This document shows positions 9,988-20,800 of a stretch of 64,000 nt of DNA, piece after piece. Each line of letters begins with the position of its first letter. Position 1 is the first letter of the stretch. Under the pieces are notes generated by a model, which made no database searches, was not told the origin of the DNA, and worked only from the letters and a program-made list of their open reading frames with translations. Source of the stretch: Serratia marcescens (lineage in GTDB: Bacteria; Pseudomonadota; Gammaproteobacteria; Enterobacterales; Enterobacteriaceae); NCBI RefSeq assembly GCF_029846115.1, contig NZ_JARVZZ010000001.1, positions 3,844,001 through 3,908,000 of the forward strand, given 5' to 3'. The translations under genes were made by a program, and so were the position numbers.

Positions 9988-11136
9988 ATGGCATTCAATT
10001 TTGATCAATGGGTAGACCGCAGTCACAGTGACAGCGTTAAGTGGGATAAATATCGCGGCAGCGACATCATCCCGCTTTGGGTCGCCGACAGCGATTTCAC
10101 CTCACCGCCGGCGGTGATAGAAGCCTTGCAGCGCCGCGTAGCACACGGCGTATTCGGCTACAGCCACCCATCCCCTGATCTTATTGAGGTTTTTACCCGC
10201 CGCATGGTAGAGCGCTACGGCTGGCACATCAAGCCTGAATGGATCATTTTCCTGCCTGGCCTGGTGTGCGGCCTGAACCTGTGCGTGCGTGCCTGCACCG
10301 AAGAACATCAGAGCACGCTGGCCCCCTCGCTCATTTATCCGCCGTTTCGCAAGGCGGCCAAATTCGCCGGGCGTGAACACCTTGCGGTGCCGCTAACGGT
10401 GGCCGACCAACGTTGGGGGCTGGATTTTTCCTCGATGCCTGATCGGCTCAACGGCAGCGAGAAACTCCTGTTGCTGTGCAACCCGCAGAACCCCGGTGGC
10501 ACCGTTTATCGCCGGGACGAACTGTTACAGCACCATCAGTTCGCTCGCGAGCACGATTTAATCGTCTGTTCCGATGAAATCCACTGCGAGCTGCTGCTTG
10601 AACCCGGCGTGCGGCATATCCCTTTCGCCACCCTGAATGACGATGCAGCCCAACGCAGCGTGACGCTGATGTCCCCGTCAAAGACGTTTAATCTCGCCGG
10701 ACTGGGCGCGTCAATGGCGATCGTCCCCAACGAAGCGCTGCGACAAAGGCTGAAACGCGCGCGCAGCGGTATCGTGCCGGAGGTCAATCTGTTGGCGCTG
10801 GTGGCGGCGCAGGCGGCTTATCAATACGGGCAACCCTGGCTGGATGAGCAGCTGATTTACCTGCGCGCCAATCGCGATCGGCTGGCAGAGCGTATCAACG
10901 CCATGCCGGGATTGACGTTGCTGCCTATCGAGGCCACCTACCTGGCCTGGATAGACTGCAGCGCGTTGCCGGTAGATAACCCGCATCAGTTCTTCGAACG
11001 TGCGGGCGTTGGGCTAAGCGCCGGTTTGGACTTTGGCGATCGGCGCTTTGTGCGGCTTAACTTTGGTTGCCGATGGGCCCTGCTCGATGAAGCGCTCGAT
11101 CGCATGGCGCGAGCCTGTGCGGCACTGCGTGGCTAA
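9988..11136 (+). CDS. MalY/PatB-type aminotransferase (probable C-S lyase)
   Basis: This 382-residue PLP enzyme of fold type I belongs to the MalY/PatB branch, whose members cleave cystathionine and other cysteine S-conjugates to pyruvate, ammonia and a thiol. Family marks are WVADSDFTSPPAVIEAL, the substrate segment FGYSHP, the Asn-Pro pair in CNPQNPGGTVY, the Asp of CSDEIHCEL that pairs with the pyridine nitrogen, and the PLP lysine at about residue 232 in SPSKTFNLAG. The start at 9988 fits family length. It is divergent from cutC and overlaps the end of converging yecM by four bases. Which of the related activities it has is not decidable here. Confidence 0.85.
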   Translation: MAFNFDQWVDRSHSDSVKWDKYRGSDIIPLWVADSDFTSPPAVIEALQRRVAHGVFGYSHPSPDLIEVFTRRMVERYGWHIKPEWIIFLPGLVCGLNLCVRACTEEHQSTLAPSLIYPPFRKAAKFAGREHLAVPLTVADQRWGLDFSSMPDRLNGSEKLLLLCNPQNPGGTVYRRDELLQHHQFAREHDLIVCSDEIHCELLLEPGVRHIPFATLNDDAAQRSVTLMSPSKTFNLAGLGASMAIVPNEALRQRLKRARSGIVPEVNLLALVAAQAAYQYGQPWLDEQLIYLRANRDRLAERINAMPGLTLLPIEATYLAWIDCSALPVDNPHQFFERAGVGLSAGLDFGDRRFVRLNFGCRWALLDEALDRMARACAALRG

Positions 11137-11699
11137 CCTTGTTCGCTGGCGACGATGTCTCGAATGGAATAAGGATGAAACTTGATCGTCACCGTTCCGT
11201 CGGTGATGGCCAGCGTCGGGTTCGGCAGCCGTTCGCCCTCGCCCTTTGGCGAGCTTTGCTTCAGCTTGATCCCCGGTGCCAGCAACGCTTCATCGGCGAG
11301 GTGGCTCAACGCCCGGGCGTGCAGCGTCTGCGGATCGCCACTGAGCACTAATTCAACGTGTTCCCAACCTTCGTGCGGATAGCGCTTCTCCCCGGGATAC
11401 GGCAATTCGATGCAGTCTATCCGCCACGGCCCTACGGCCAGCGGCTGAGACAAATCGAACAGACAGATAGGTCGCCCGTTGATCATCGATTCGGACAGCA
11501 GTGTCCCGCACTGCATCAGCCCCTGGCGCCAGCGTTCGGCGGTGGCATTCTGGTGACAGCGCAGGGAGATGTGATCGGCGCTAAACGCGGCCAGATCAAG
11601 CCGTAATTTGGCGGCAAATTGATGCAACGCCTGCTCAAAACGCGGCAGGTCGAGCTTCAGATCGTCAAGCTCGGCAATGGCCTGCAAGGGAGTGGTCAT
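11133..11699 (-). CDS. yecM: YecM, VOC-fold metal-binding protein
   Basis: The 188-residue protein matches E. coli YecM, a protein with a vicinal-oxygen-chelate fold resembling isomerases or dioxygenases. Conserved pieces include DHISLRC, ICLFDL, IDCIELPYP and GWEHVELVL; the His and Glu residues in these are likely metal ligands. Its substrate is unknown. The gene is divergent from argS as in E. coli, although a small peptide gene now lies between them. Confidence 0.88.
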   Translation of the reverse strand: MTTPLQAIAELDDLKLDLPRFEQALHQFAAKLRLDLAAFSADHISLRCHQNATAERWRQGLMQCGTLLSESMINGRPICLFDLSQPLAVGPWRIDCIELPYPGEKRYPHEGWEHVELVLSGDPQTLHARALSHLADEALLAPGIKLKQSSPKGEGERLPNPTLAITDGTVTIKFHPYSIRDIVASEQG

Positions 11700-12164
11700 A
11701 GAAACCTCAAAACAACGGAGCGCAAAGTTAAACGCCGTAATTTACACGCTGGCGGCAGCGCTCGCCACCGTTGCGAGGTTTTTCGGCGGCCGTTCAGAAT
11801 GATTTTTGGTTGCGGACAGGCAGAATAAAAAACCAGATTTTTATTAAGATGACAGCTTATTAAATCAACGAAAAAATAAAAAATAAGATTTTTCGCATGC
11901 CATTATACCTTTTTTTCATGACGCTATGATTTAAGTTATTTTGCACAAAACCATTCGCGATTCACGGGTTAAACCGATTGAATCTTTTCACTTAATCACA
12001 CTTTACTCACTTATCAAAGTCACAAAAAGGAAACAATCAACCCATTGTAAACAAAGATAATAAAATTCAATAATTAATGAAAAACTAAGGATTATCTTAA
12101 TTTAGCCCCGGGCAATTGATTCATCAAGACAACTCGGCTACTTTGGAGGAAATTTCAATTCGAG
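11700..12164. other. A+T-rich region upstream of yecM and the small membrane peptide
   Basis: The 465 bases are strongly A+T-rich from about 11820 to 12110. They should contain the leftward yecM promoter and a rightward promoter for the 42-residue peptide. A GGAGGA sequence at 12145-12150 precedes the peptide start by 14 bases, further than usual. I see no terminator hairpin and no named operator. Confidence 0.45.
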
Positions 12165-12293
12165 ATGATCATTATGTTATTGCTGACGATATCCTTGGTG
12201 TTGATAATTATCGCCGTATACGCCATCTACCGTCATTTCAAATCACGCCGCACCAACACGCTGGATGCCGGTCGCCGCAATAAAAAGCGCTAG
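12165..12293 (+). CDS. 42-residue single-span membrane peptide
   Basis: The frame reads MIIMLLLTISLVLIIIAV followed by YAIYRHFKSRRTNTLDAGRRNKKR. That is one hydrophobic helix and a strongly basic tail, the design of a small inner-membrane protein with its C-terminus in the cytoplasm. A second ATG at 12174 could be the true start; GAG lies nine bases ahead of it. The gene precedes argS by about 230 bases. I do not recognise the family. The amphipathic, basic composition argues for a real peptide, but expression is unproven. Confidence 0.55.
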   Translation: MIIMLLLTISLVLIIIAVYAIYRHFKSRRTNTLDAGRRNKKR

Positions 12294-12527
12294 TTTCGCC
12301 ACTCTCCCCTTCGTACATTCTGTTCAGGCCATTCTGCGTTCACTTTCCGGTAATCAACGCGCCGCCTCCGACAACTGTTTCATCGCAGCGGCCGCGCCAA
12401 CTGCTGACGGGCTCCGTCAGATCGGTTACAATTGCAGGCTGTTTTGTGGAGGCCGCCCATCGCGCCCGCCACCGTTGAATCCCGCAGGGGCTGGCTTCAG
12501 CCCCTCGTTCGTCATTAAGGTAACCCG

Positions 12528-14258
12528 GTGAATATTCAGGTTCTTCTTTCAGATAAAGTCAGCCAGGCGCTGATCGCCGCTGGCGCGCCAGCCGATTGCG
12601 AAGCGCAGGTCCGCCCTTCCGCCAAGGCGCAGTTTGGTGATTACCAGGCCAACGGCGTGATGTCCGTCGCCAAAAAGCTGGGCATGCCGCCCCGTCAGTT
12701 GGCGGAAAAAGTGGTGCAACTGCTGGATCTCGGCGACGTCGCCGGCAAAGTGGAAATCGCCGGTCCCGGCTTTATCAACATTTTCCTGAACAGCGACTGG
12801 GTCGCCCGCCAGGCCGATCAGGTGCTGAACGCACCGAAGCTGGGCATTGCGCCGGTTGAGCCGCAAACCATCGTTATCGACTACTCCGCGCCGAACGTGG
12901 CGAAAGAGATGCACGTCGGCCACCTGCGCTCCACCATCATCGGCGACGCCGCGGCGCGTACCCAGGCGTTTCTGGGCCATAAAGTGATCCGCGCCAACCA
13001 CGTCGGCGACTGGGGCACCCAGTTCGGCATGCTGATTGCCTACCTGGAAAAAATGCAGAACGAAAACGCCAGCGATATGGGCCTGTCCGATCTCGAGCAG
13101 TTTTACCGCGAAGCCAAGAAACATTACGACGAAGACGCCGAGTTCGCCGAGCGCGCGCGCGCGTACGTCGTGAAGCTGCAGGGCGGCGATCAGTACTGCC
13201 TGAAAATGTGGCGTAAGCTGGTCGATATCACCATGGCGCAAAACCAGCTGACCTATAACCGCCTGAACGTCACGCTGACCGAAGACGACGTGATGGGCGA
13301 AAGCCTGTATAACGCGATGCTGCCGGGCATCGTCGCCGATCTGAAAACCAAGGGGCTGGCGGTGGAAAGCGAAGGCGCCACCGTGGTGTTCCTCGACGAA
13401 TACAAGAACAAGGACGGCGACCCGATGGGCGTCATCATCCAGAAAAAGGATGGCGGCTACCTCTACACCACCACCGACATCGCCTGCGCCAAGTATCGCT
13501 ACGAAACCCTGGGTGCCAATCGCGTCCTGTATTACATCGACTCCCGTCAGCATCAGCACCTGATGCAGGCCTGGACCATCGTGCGCAAGGCCGGTTACGT
13601 GCCGGAGTCCGTCTCGCTGGAACACCACATGTTCGGCATGATGCTGGGCAAAGACGGTAAGCCGTTCAAAACCCGCTCGGGAGGTACGGTGAAGCTCTCC
13701 GATCTGCTGGATGAGGCCATCGAACGCGCCGAACAGCTGATCGCCGGCAAAAACCCGGACATGCCGCAAGACGAAATGAAGACCGTGGCCCGCGTGGTCG
13801 GCATCGGCGCGGTGAAATACGCCGATCTGTCGAAAAGCCGCACCACCGACTATGTTTTCGACTGGGATAACATGTTGGCCTTCGAAGGCAATACCGCGCC
13901 TTACATGCAATACGCCTATACCCGTGTGGCATCGGTATTCAAACGCGCCGGGATCGACGAAAGCAGCCTGACGCTGCCGCTGACGCTGACCGAAGAGCGT
14001 GAAATTGCGCTGGCCACCCGCCTGCTGCAGTTCGAAGAGGTGCTCACCACCGTCGCGCGTGAAGGCACACCTCACGTCATGTGCAGCTACCTGTACGATC
14101 TGGCCGGCTTGTTCTCCGGTTTCTACGAGCACTGCCAGATCCTGAACGCCGACAGCGAAGAAGCGCGTCAGAGCCGCCTGAAGCTGGCGCTGCTGACCTC
14201 GAAAACGCTGAAAACCGGTCTGGATACGCTGGGCATCGAAACCGTCGAACGTATGTAA
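12528..14258 (+). CDS. argS: Arginyl-tRNA synthetase
   Basis: ArgS charges tRNA-Arg in the cytoplasm. The 576-residue class I synthetase matches E. coli ArgS from the first residues ([24 protein letters not shown]). The signature region [21 protein letters not shown] carries the HIGH-type motif HVGH. The canonical KMSKS motif is absent, as is normal in this enzyme. The C-terminal DALR anticodon-binding domain ends the protein at ETVERM. The start is a GTG at 12528 behind GTAACCCG. A strong terminator follows at 14281. Confidence 0.96.
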   Translation: MNIQVLLSDKVSQALIAAGAPADCEAQVRPSAKAQFGDYQANGVMSVAKKLGMPPRQLAEKVVQLLDLGDVAGKVEIAGPGFINIFLNSDWVARQADQVLNAPKLGIAPVEPQTIVIDYSAPNVAKEMHVGHLRSTIIGDAAARTQAFLGHKVIRANHVGDWGTQFGMLIAYLEKMQNENASDMGLSDLEQFYREAKKHYDEDAEFAERARAYVVKLQGGDQYCLKMWRKLVDITMAQNQLTYNRLNVTLTEDDVMGESLYNAMLPGIVADLKTKGLAVESEGATVVFLDEYKNKDGDPMGVIIQKKDGGYLYTTTDIACAKYRYETLGANRVLYYIDSRQHQHLMQAWTIVRKAGYVPESVSLEHHMFGMMLGKDGKPFKTRSGGTVKLSDLLDEAIERAEQLIAGKNPDMPQDEMKTVARVVGIGAVKYADLSKSRTTDYVFDWDNMLAFEGNTAPYMQYAYTRVASVFKRAGIDESSLTLPLTLTEEREIALATRLLQFEEVLTTVAREGTPHVMCSYLYDLAGLFSGFYEHCQILNADSEEARQSRLKLALLTSKTLKTGLDTLGIETVERM

Positions 14259-14280
14259 GCCGCACCGCGCAGAAAGTAAA

Positions 14281-14306
14281 AAGGTCGCCCAGGCGACCTT
14301 TTTTTG
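14281..14306. terminator. Bidirectional terminator between argS and murJ
   Basis: AAGGTCGC and GCGACCTT form a stem around CCAG, with T7 on the plus side and an A run on the other side. It can serve both converging genes. Confidence 0.85.
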
Positions 14307-14320
14307 TTCTTGCCTTCGGC

Positions 14321-15856
14321 TCAGGCGACGCGGCGCGCAAAATCGCGCGGGCGGAAGCCCAACCCGGCCAGCACGCCAAAGTACGCCACCACACCGGCCA
14401 CGACCACCGCCGCCAAGCGCAGCAAACGTTCCAGCATATTGCCCTGATCCCAGGCCGGCATCAGCCACATCGCGCCAATCAACACTGCCGACATCACCAG
14501 CACGGCGATCACCAGCTTGGTGAGGAACAACGCCCAACCCGGCTGTGGCTGGAAGATCTTCTGCTTGCGCAGCTGCCAATACAGCAGCGCGGCGTTCAGG
14601 CAGGCCGCCAAACCGATCGACAGCGCCAGGCCGGCATGCTTCAGCGGACCAATAAACGCCAGGTTCATCACCTGCGTCATGATCAGCGTGATGATGGCGA
14701 TCTTGACCGGCGTTTTGATGTCCTGCCGTGAATAGAAGCCCGGCGCCAGCACTTTAACCACGATCAGCCCCATCAGCCCTACCGAGTAAGCCACCAGCGC
14801 GCGTTGCGTCATCGCCGCGTCAAAGGCGCTGAACTTGCCGTACTGGAACAGCGAAACGGTCAACGGCTTGGCCAAAATGCCCAGCGCAATGGCGCTCGGC
14901 AACGCCAGCAAGAAGCACAGGCGCAGCCCCCAATCCATCAGGCGCGAATACTCGTCGTGGTTGCCGCTCGAGAAGCTTTTGGCCAGCGACGGCAGCAGGA
15001 TGGTGCCCAAGGCCACGCCCAGCACGCCGGAAGGAAACTCCATCAGGCGGTCGGCGTAGTACATCCAAGACACCGAGCCGGACACCAGGAACGAAGCGAA
15101 AATGGTGTTGATGATCAGCGAGATTTGGCTGACCGACACCCCGAGGATCGCCGGCCCCATCTGGCGCATCACGCGCCAAACCCCGGCATCGCCCAGCTTG
15201 AGGCGCGGCAATACCAGCATGCCTATCTTGCGCAGGTGCGGCAGCTGATACCCCAGCTGCAGCACGCCGCCCACCACCACCGCCCAGGCCAACGCCAGCA
15301 CCGGCGGGTGGAAATACGGGGCGGCAAACAGCGCGAAGCCGATCATGCTGACGTTAAGCAACGTGGGCGCAAAGGCCGGAATCGAGAAGCGGTTCCAGGT
15401 ATTGAGGATCGCCCCCACCAGTGACGCCAGTGAGATCAACAGAATATAGGGGAATGTGATGCGCAGCAGCGCCGACGTCAGAGCAAACTTGTCGGGCGTA
15501 TCGGTAAAGCCCGGCGCAGTAATGTAAATCACCCAGGGCGCGGCCAGCATGCCCAGCACCGTCACCACCGCCAGCACCAGCGTCAACAGCCCGGAGACAT
15601 AGGCGATAAAGGTGCGCGTCGCCTCTTCACCCTGTTGGCTCTTGTACTCGGCCAGGATCGGCACGAAGGCCTGCGAAAATGCCCCTTCGGCAAAGATACG
15701 GCGTAACAGATTAGGGAGTTTGAACGCCACGAAAAAGGCGTCCGTTGCCATGCCGGCCCCGAACACGCGCGCGACGATCGCATCACGGGCAAAGCCCAAC
15801 ACCCGCGAAAACATCGTCATCGAGCTGACGGCAGCCAAGGATTTGAGTAGGTTCAT
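14321..15856 (-). CDS. murJ: Lipid II flippase MurJ
   Basis: MurJ moves lipid II across the inner membrane for peptidoglycan synthesis. The 511-residue protein has about 14 membrane helices and the MOP-superfamily pattern, beginning [35 protein letters not shown], with the essential Arg residues of helix 1-2 visible, then [21 protein letters not shown]. It matches E. coli MurJ (MviN) throughout. It is the last gene of the rimJ-yceH-mviM-murJ group. In E. coli flgN/flgM follow, whereas here argS adjoins. Confidence 0.95.
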   Translation of the reverse strand: MNLLKSLAAVSSMTMFSRVLGFARDAIVARVFGAGMATDAFFVAFKLPNLLRRIFAEGAFSQAFVPILAEYKSQQGEEATRTFIAYVSGLLTLVLAVVTVLGMLAAPWVIYITAPGFTDTPDKFALTSALLRITFPYILLISLASLVGAILNTWNRFSIPAFAPTLLNVSMIGFALFAAPYFHPPVLALAWAVVVGGVLQLGYQLPHLRKIGMLVLPRLKLGDAGVWRVMRQMGPAILGVSVSQISLIINTIFASFLVSGSVSWMYYADRLMEFPSGVLGVALGTILLPSLAKSFSSGNHDEYSRLMDWGLRLCFLLALPSAIALGILAKPLTVSLFQYGKFSAFDAAMTQRALVAYSVGLMGLIVVKVLAPGFYSRQDIKTPVKIAIITLIMTQVMNLAFIGPLKHAGLALSIGLAACLNAALLYWQLRKQKIFQPQPGWALFLTKLVIAVLVMSAVLIGAMWLMPAWDQGNMLERLLRLAAVVVAGVVAYFGVLAGLGFRPRDFARRVA

Positions 15857-15962
15857 GTGGTTGTCTGATAGGTACCGTAAATATCAACGCCTGCAACAGC
15901 AGGCGTCAGTGAAACAATCGGCTCAGTTTACGCATCCGGAAAAGAATAGCTACCGCCATATG

Positions 15963-16883
15963 TTACATAGAGTTATCCCGCAGCAGACGCTCGACCACCC
16001 GCTGGGCAAGCAGCGCCTGTTCGCCGCCGGTTTCCGGCGCGCTCTGATTGGCAACGGCATTAAGGAAATGCCGCACCGCACCGTCGAAGCCGCGTTGCAC
16101 CAGCGTGCTTTGCCAGCCCGGCACCGGCTGTTCCAACTCGCCCTGCGCATCTTCACGCAGCCAGTGGCGCATATCGGTCAACTGATACAGCGCGCCGTCG
16201 GTCACCGCCAGCACGCTTTCGCGCTGGCTGCCGCCGCGGCGATGCATGCTGGTCGTCACCTGCGTGCCCCCGCAGGCGAAGTGGTGCTCGGCGTACAGCA
16301 TTTCGCCTGCGGCGTTGGCGCACAAGCTGCCGCTCAGCAGTTGTTCGCTTCCGCCCGCCAGCCACAGCGCAGTGTCCACCACGTGCAGGTAATCATCCAA
16401 CAGGGTAAAACGCAGATCGTGCGGGCCGACGCTGTCCGCCCGATGTTTATCCATGCGAATGGAGGCCGGCTGATTCATTTGCTGTTTGAGCTGCCGGTAA
16501 AGCGGCGCGAAACGGCGGTTGAACCCCACCATCAGCGTTTTGCCTCGCCGCTCGGCCAACTCAAGCAACTGCTCGCCCTGCTCCAGCGTTTCCGCCAGCG
16601 GTTTATCGACGTAAACGTGCACGCCGCGGTTCAGCAGCTCGCCGATTACCGAGAAATGGCTGGCGGTGCTGCTGTGAACAAAGACCGCGTCACACTGTTC
16701 GGCCAGGCTGTCCAGACGGGAGAAACAGGCCATGCGATAGCTGTCGCACAGCGGTTGCGCTTTTTGCTGATTGGGCGAAAAACCGCCCACCAGCGTCCAA
16801 TCCGCCGCCTGGCCGAGTATTGGCAGGTAAGCCTTCTGCGCAATACTGCCCAATCCCACCACGCCCACACGCAATTTAGTCAT
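15963..16883 (-). CDS. mviM: Gfo/Idh/MocA-type oxidoreductase MviM
   Basis: The 306-residue protein has an N-terminal NAD(P)-binding Rossmann domain ([20 protein letters not shown]) and the family motif [14 protein letters not shown] with the conserved Lys-Pro, followed by [11 protein letters not shown]. It is close to E. coli MviM, whose substrate is unknown. The start at 16883 (MTKLRVG) has GAGGG six bases upstream and matches E. coli; an ATG at 16889 is less likely. The gene overlaps the end of yceH by eight bases, so they are coupled. Confidence 0.9.
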   Translation of the reverse strand: MTKLRVGVVGLGSIAQKAYLPILGQAADWTLVGGFSPNQQKAQPLCDSYRMACFSRLDSLAEQCDAVFVHSSTASHFSVIGELLNRGVHVYVDKPLAETLEQGEQLLELAERRGKTLMVGFNRRFAPLYRQLKQQMNQPASIRMDKHRADSVGPHDLRFTLLDDYLHVVDTALWLAGGSEQLLSGSLCANAAGEMLYAEHHFACGGTQVTTSMHRRGGSQRESVLAVTDGALYQLTDMRHWLREDAQGELEQPVPGWQSTLVQRGFDGAVRHFLNAVANQSAPETGGEQALLAQRVVERLLRDNSM

Positions 16884-17523
16884 TCGCATCCCTCACCAAC
16901 AAGTGTTGCAACTGCCGTTTCAGCTCCGCCACTTCGCTTTCCAATGCGCTAACCCTGGCGCTCAGTTCGCCGTCGTCCTCAGATTCGAACGCCGCCGGCG
17001 GCGCTTCATCAATCTGGCCGCTGAACAGATGCATGAACCGGCTTTCACGCTTGCCCGGTTCACGCGCCAGGCGCACCACGAACGGGCCATCTTCGCGCGT
17101 GGCGAGCTGCTGCAGCACCTGTTCGACCTCGCTGACATCGTTGAACTCGTGCATCCGGTTGGTGCGGGTGCGCAGCTCGCCCGGCGTTTGCGCGCCGCGC
17201 AGCAATAAGGTGGCGATCACCGCCAGTTCGGCGGGCGAGAGTTTCAGTTGGCCGAACTCGGAGTTGCAAAACCGCTGTTCGTACTTCACCACCCGGTTGC
17301 CAAACCCGCTGAGGGTGCGCAGGAAATGTTTGCGCAGCAACAGATCGAGCAGTTGCTGCACCTCGCTTTCGCTCAGATCCATCACCGGCTCGCGGTTGGT
17401 TTTTTGATTGCATGCCAGGGTAATGGCGTTAAGCGAAAGTGGGTATTGGTCCGGGGTCGTGACCTGTTTTTCCAACAGGCAGCCGATGACCCGCGCCTCT
17501 CTGGCGTTCAATTCATATTTCAT
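16876..17523 (-). CDS. yceH: YceH family protein (DUF480)
   Basis: This 215-residue protein starts [20 protein letters not shown] and carries DUF480 blocks including [27 protein letters not shown]. The fold is two winged-helix domains, so nucleic-acid binding is plausible, but no target is known. The last 35 residues (about 180-213) form a short predicted coiled coil ([23 protein letters not shown]). It lies nine bases after rimJ and overlaps mviM, forming one operon. Confidence 0.9.
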   Translation of the reverse strand: MKYELNAREARVIGCLLEKQVTTPDQYPLSLNAITLACNQKTNREPVMDLSESEVQQLLDLLLRKHFLRTLSGFGNRVVKYEQRFCNSEFGQLKLSPAELAVIATLLLRGAQTPGELRTRTNRMHEFNDVSEVEQVLQQLATREDGPFVVRLAREPGKRESRFMHLFSGQIDEAPPAAFESEDDGELSARVSALESEVAELKRQLQHLLVRDAND

Positions 17524-17532
17524 CGTTTGGCC

Positions 17533-18117
17533 TCAACGTGGGGGTAGCCACTCTTTATTGGTGTATGCCGTCAAAACGTGGTCTTGCCACTGGCCGTCGA
17601 TCAGCAGGTAATCCTTGGCGTAACCTTCGCGTTCGAATCCCAGACGCGTCAGCAGTGCGCCGCTGCGCTGGTTGTGCGGCATATAGTTGGCCATGATGCG
17701 GTGCATGCGCTGTTGGCGTAGCATATAGCGCATGGCGGACTGCAGGGCTTCGAACATCAGCCCTTGCCCCTGCCATTTCTCCCCCAGCGAATAGCCGAGG
17801 AAACAGGCATGAAACGAACCGCGCAGCACGTTGCTGAAGTTCGCCACGCCGCGCACTTCCTGTTCTTCCGGATCGAGCAGAATAAAATAGTAGGCGCTGC
17901 CCTGCTTTTGCATTTCGGTGATCATGCCCAGGCGCGCCTGCCAGCCGGAAGGATAACAATGGCTTTCGTCGCGCACCGGCTCCCAGGGTTTGAGAAAGGT
18001 CCGGTTCTCGGCATAATAGTCCGCCAGGCGATAGGCATCCCGTTCATGCACTAAACGGACCACCATCCGGTCGGTAGTAAGACGTACTTTTGGCGATGCA
18101 GAGCGATAGCCGAACAT
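17533..18117 (-). CDS. rimJ: Ribosomal protein S5 N-acetyltransferase RimJ
   Basis: RimJ acetylates the N-terminal Ala of ribosomal protein S5 and also aids small-subunit assembly. The 194-residue GNAT-family protein equals E. coli RimJ in length and closely in sequence: [41 protein letters not shown], the acetyl-CoA loop region [15 protein letters not shown] and [13 protein letters not shown]. The start at 18117 (MFGYRS) is favoured over the ATG at 18120 from spacing to GGGGAA and the match to E. coli. It is the first gene of the leftward operon and diverges from mdtH. Confidence 0.94.
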   Translation of the reverse strand: MFGYRSASPKVRLTTDRMVVRLVHERDAYRLADYYAENRTFLKPWEPVRDESHCYPSGWQARLGMITEMQKQGSAYYFILLDPEEQEVRGVANFSNVLRGSFHACFLGYSLGEKWQGQGLMFEALQSAMRYMLRQQRMHRIMANYMPHNQRSGALLTRLGFEREGYAKDYLLIDGQWQDHVLTAYTNKEWLPPR

Positions 18118-19668
<1,551 letters not shown>

Positions 19669-19741
19669 CGCCATAGAAATCCGGCCGAATCGGCAACAGC
19701 TGCTATCCTGTTAGTAAAAACACCCACAGGAGCCCGTCGGC

Positions 19742-19990
19742 ATGAGCGAAGAAGCAAAATTACCGCAACTACTCGAACATATGATACTGAACTTGCGTAT
19801 GATTTATGCGCGTTCCACCCTGGTGGAAAAGGCACTGGCCCATATCCTCGCCAGCGACGCCGGCCTGAAAAACGATATTATCAAACAGCTGCAGGTCGTC
19901 ACCGCCACCAACGAACGTGACAGAATCGACCTCGAAGAAGCTCGCAATCACCTGATCGATGTGCTCAACTCAGTACCGGCCAAGAAATAA
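19742..19990 (+). CDS. Small helical protein, unrecognised
   Basis: The 82-residue protein (MSEEAKLPQLLEHMIL...) is predicted to be nearly all helix, charged and soluble, with no cysteine and no membrane span. A CAGGAG sequence sits nine bases before the ATG. It lies 73 bases after mdtH and is followed by a G+C-rich hairpin at 20000-20019, so it could be a small cistron at the end of the mdtH transcript or have its own promoter. I cannot name a family with confidence; helical hairpin proteins of this size are often partner-binding factors, but that is speculation. Confidence 0.75.
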   Translation: MSEEAKLPQLLEHMILNLRMIYARSTLVEKALAHILASDAGLKNDIIKQLQVVTATNERDRIDLEEARNHLIDVLNSVPAKK

Positions 19991-20117
19991 CGCCCCCTAG
20001 CCCGCGCCGGCGCGCGGGCAATATCGCAATAACGCACCATCCAACACACGCACGTCAAGACAGCCTCGATAAGCTGTGGTAACTATTGCTGTTAAAACCT
20101 GACAACCCGGAGCAAGC

Positions 20118-20765
20118 ATGAAACTGTTCATTTACGATCATTGCCCATTCTGCGTTAAAGCCCGCATGATTTTTGGCCTGAAACGTCTGCCGATTCGCCT
20201 GGTCACATTGCTCAACGACGATGAGGCGACCCCGTTCAACCTGATCGGCCAAAAAATGGTGCCTATCCTGGTCAAAGACAACGGCGATGCGGTGCCGGAA
20301 AGCCTGGATATCGTGCACTATGTCGACAACCTTGACGGCAAGCCGGTGCTGACCGGCCGCATCAACCCGGCCATTGCCGAGTGGCTGCAGCGGGTCGGCG
20401 GTTACAGCGCAAAATTGCTGTTGCCGCGTATTGCGCATGCCGATTTCGAAGAGTTTGCCACCGACAGCGCCCGCCGTTACTTTATCGATAAAAAGCAGGC
20501 GTCTATCGGCGATTTTGCCGAGCATCTCGCCAACAGTGCCGATCTGATCGCCGAACTGGAAGCCGACCTGCAAACGCTGTCGCCGCTGATCGCCTCCGCC
20601 GACGCGGTGAACGGCGAACTGTCCGAGGACGATATCCACCTGTTCCCGCTGCTGCGCTCATTGTCGATCGTCGCCGGCGTTGCGCTGCCGGATAACGTGG
20701 AGGCCTACCGCAACCGCATGGCACAGCGCAGCGAGGTGCCGTTGCTGCTGGATATGGAACAATAA
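20118..20765 (+). CDS. grxB: Glutaredoxin 2
   Basis: Grx2 is the atypical, glutathione-S-transferase-like glutaredoxin that reduces protein and glutathione disulphides in the cytoplasm. The 215-residue protein has the active-site CPFC at residues 9-12 (MKLFIYDHCPFCVKARM), a thioredoxin-like N-domain with the cis-proline segment KMVPILVKD, and the all-helical C-domain. Length and sequence match E. coli GrxB, as does the context next to mdtH. GGAGCAAGC precedes the ATG. Confidence 0.94.
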   Translation: MKLFIYDHCPFCVKARMIFGLKRLPIRLVTLLNDDEATPFNLIGQKMVPILVKDNGDAVPESLDIVHYVDNLDGKPVLTGRINPAIAEWLQRVGGYSAKLLLPRIAHADFEEFATDSARRYFIDKKQASIGDFAEHLANSADLIAELEADLQTLSPLIASADAVNGELSEDDIHLFPLLRSLSIVAGVALPDNVEAYRNRMAQRSEVPLLLDMEQ

Positions 20766-20800
20766 CGTTCAAGAATGACAAATAAGGATATGGCGTACTG

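Noticed and set aside
12549..14579. 676-codon open frame on the minus strand
   Set aside because: It lies antisense to argS and the end of murJ. High G+C and strong codon bias leave opposite frames open; there is no family resemblance.
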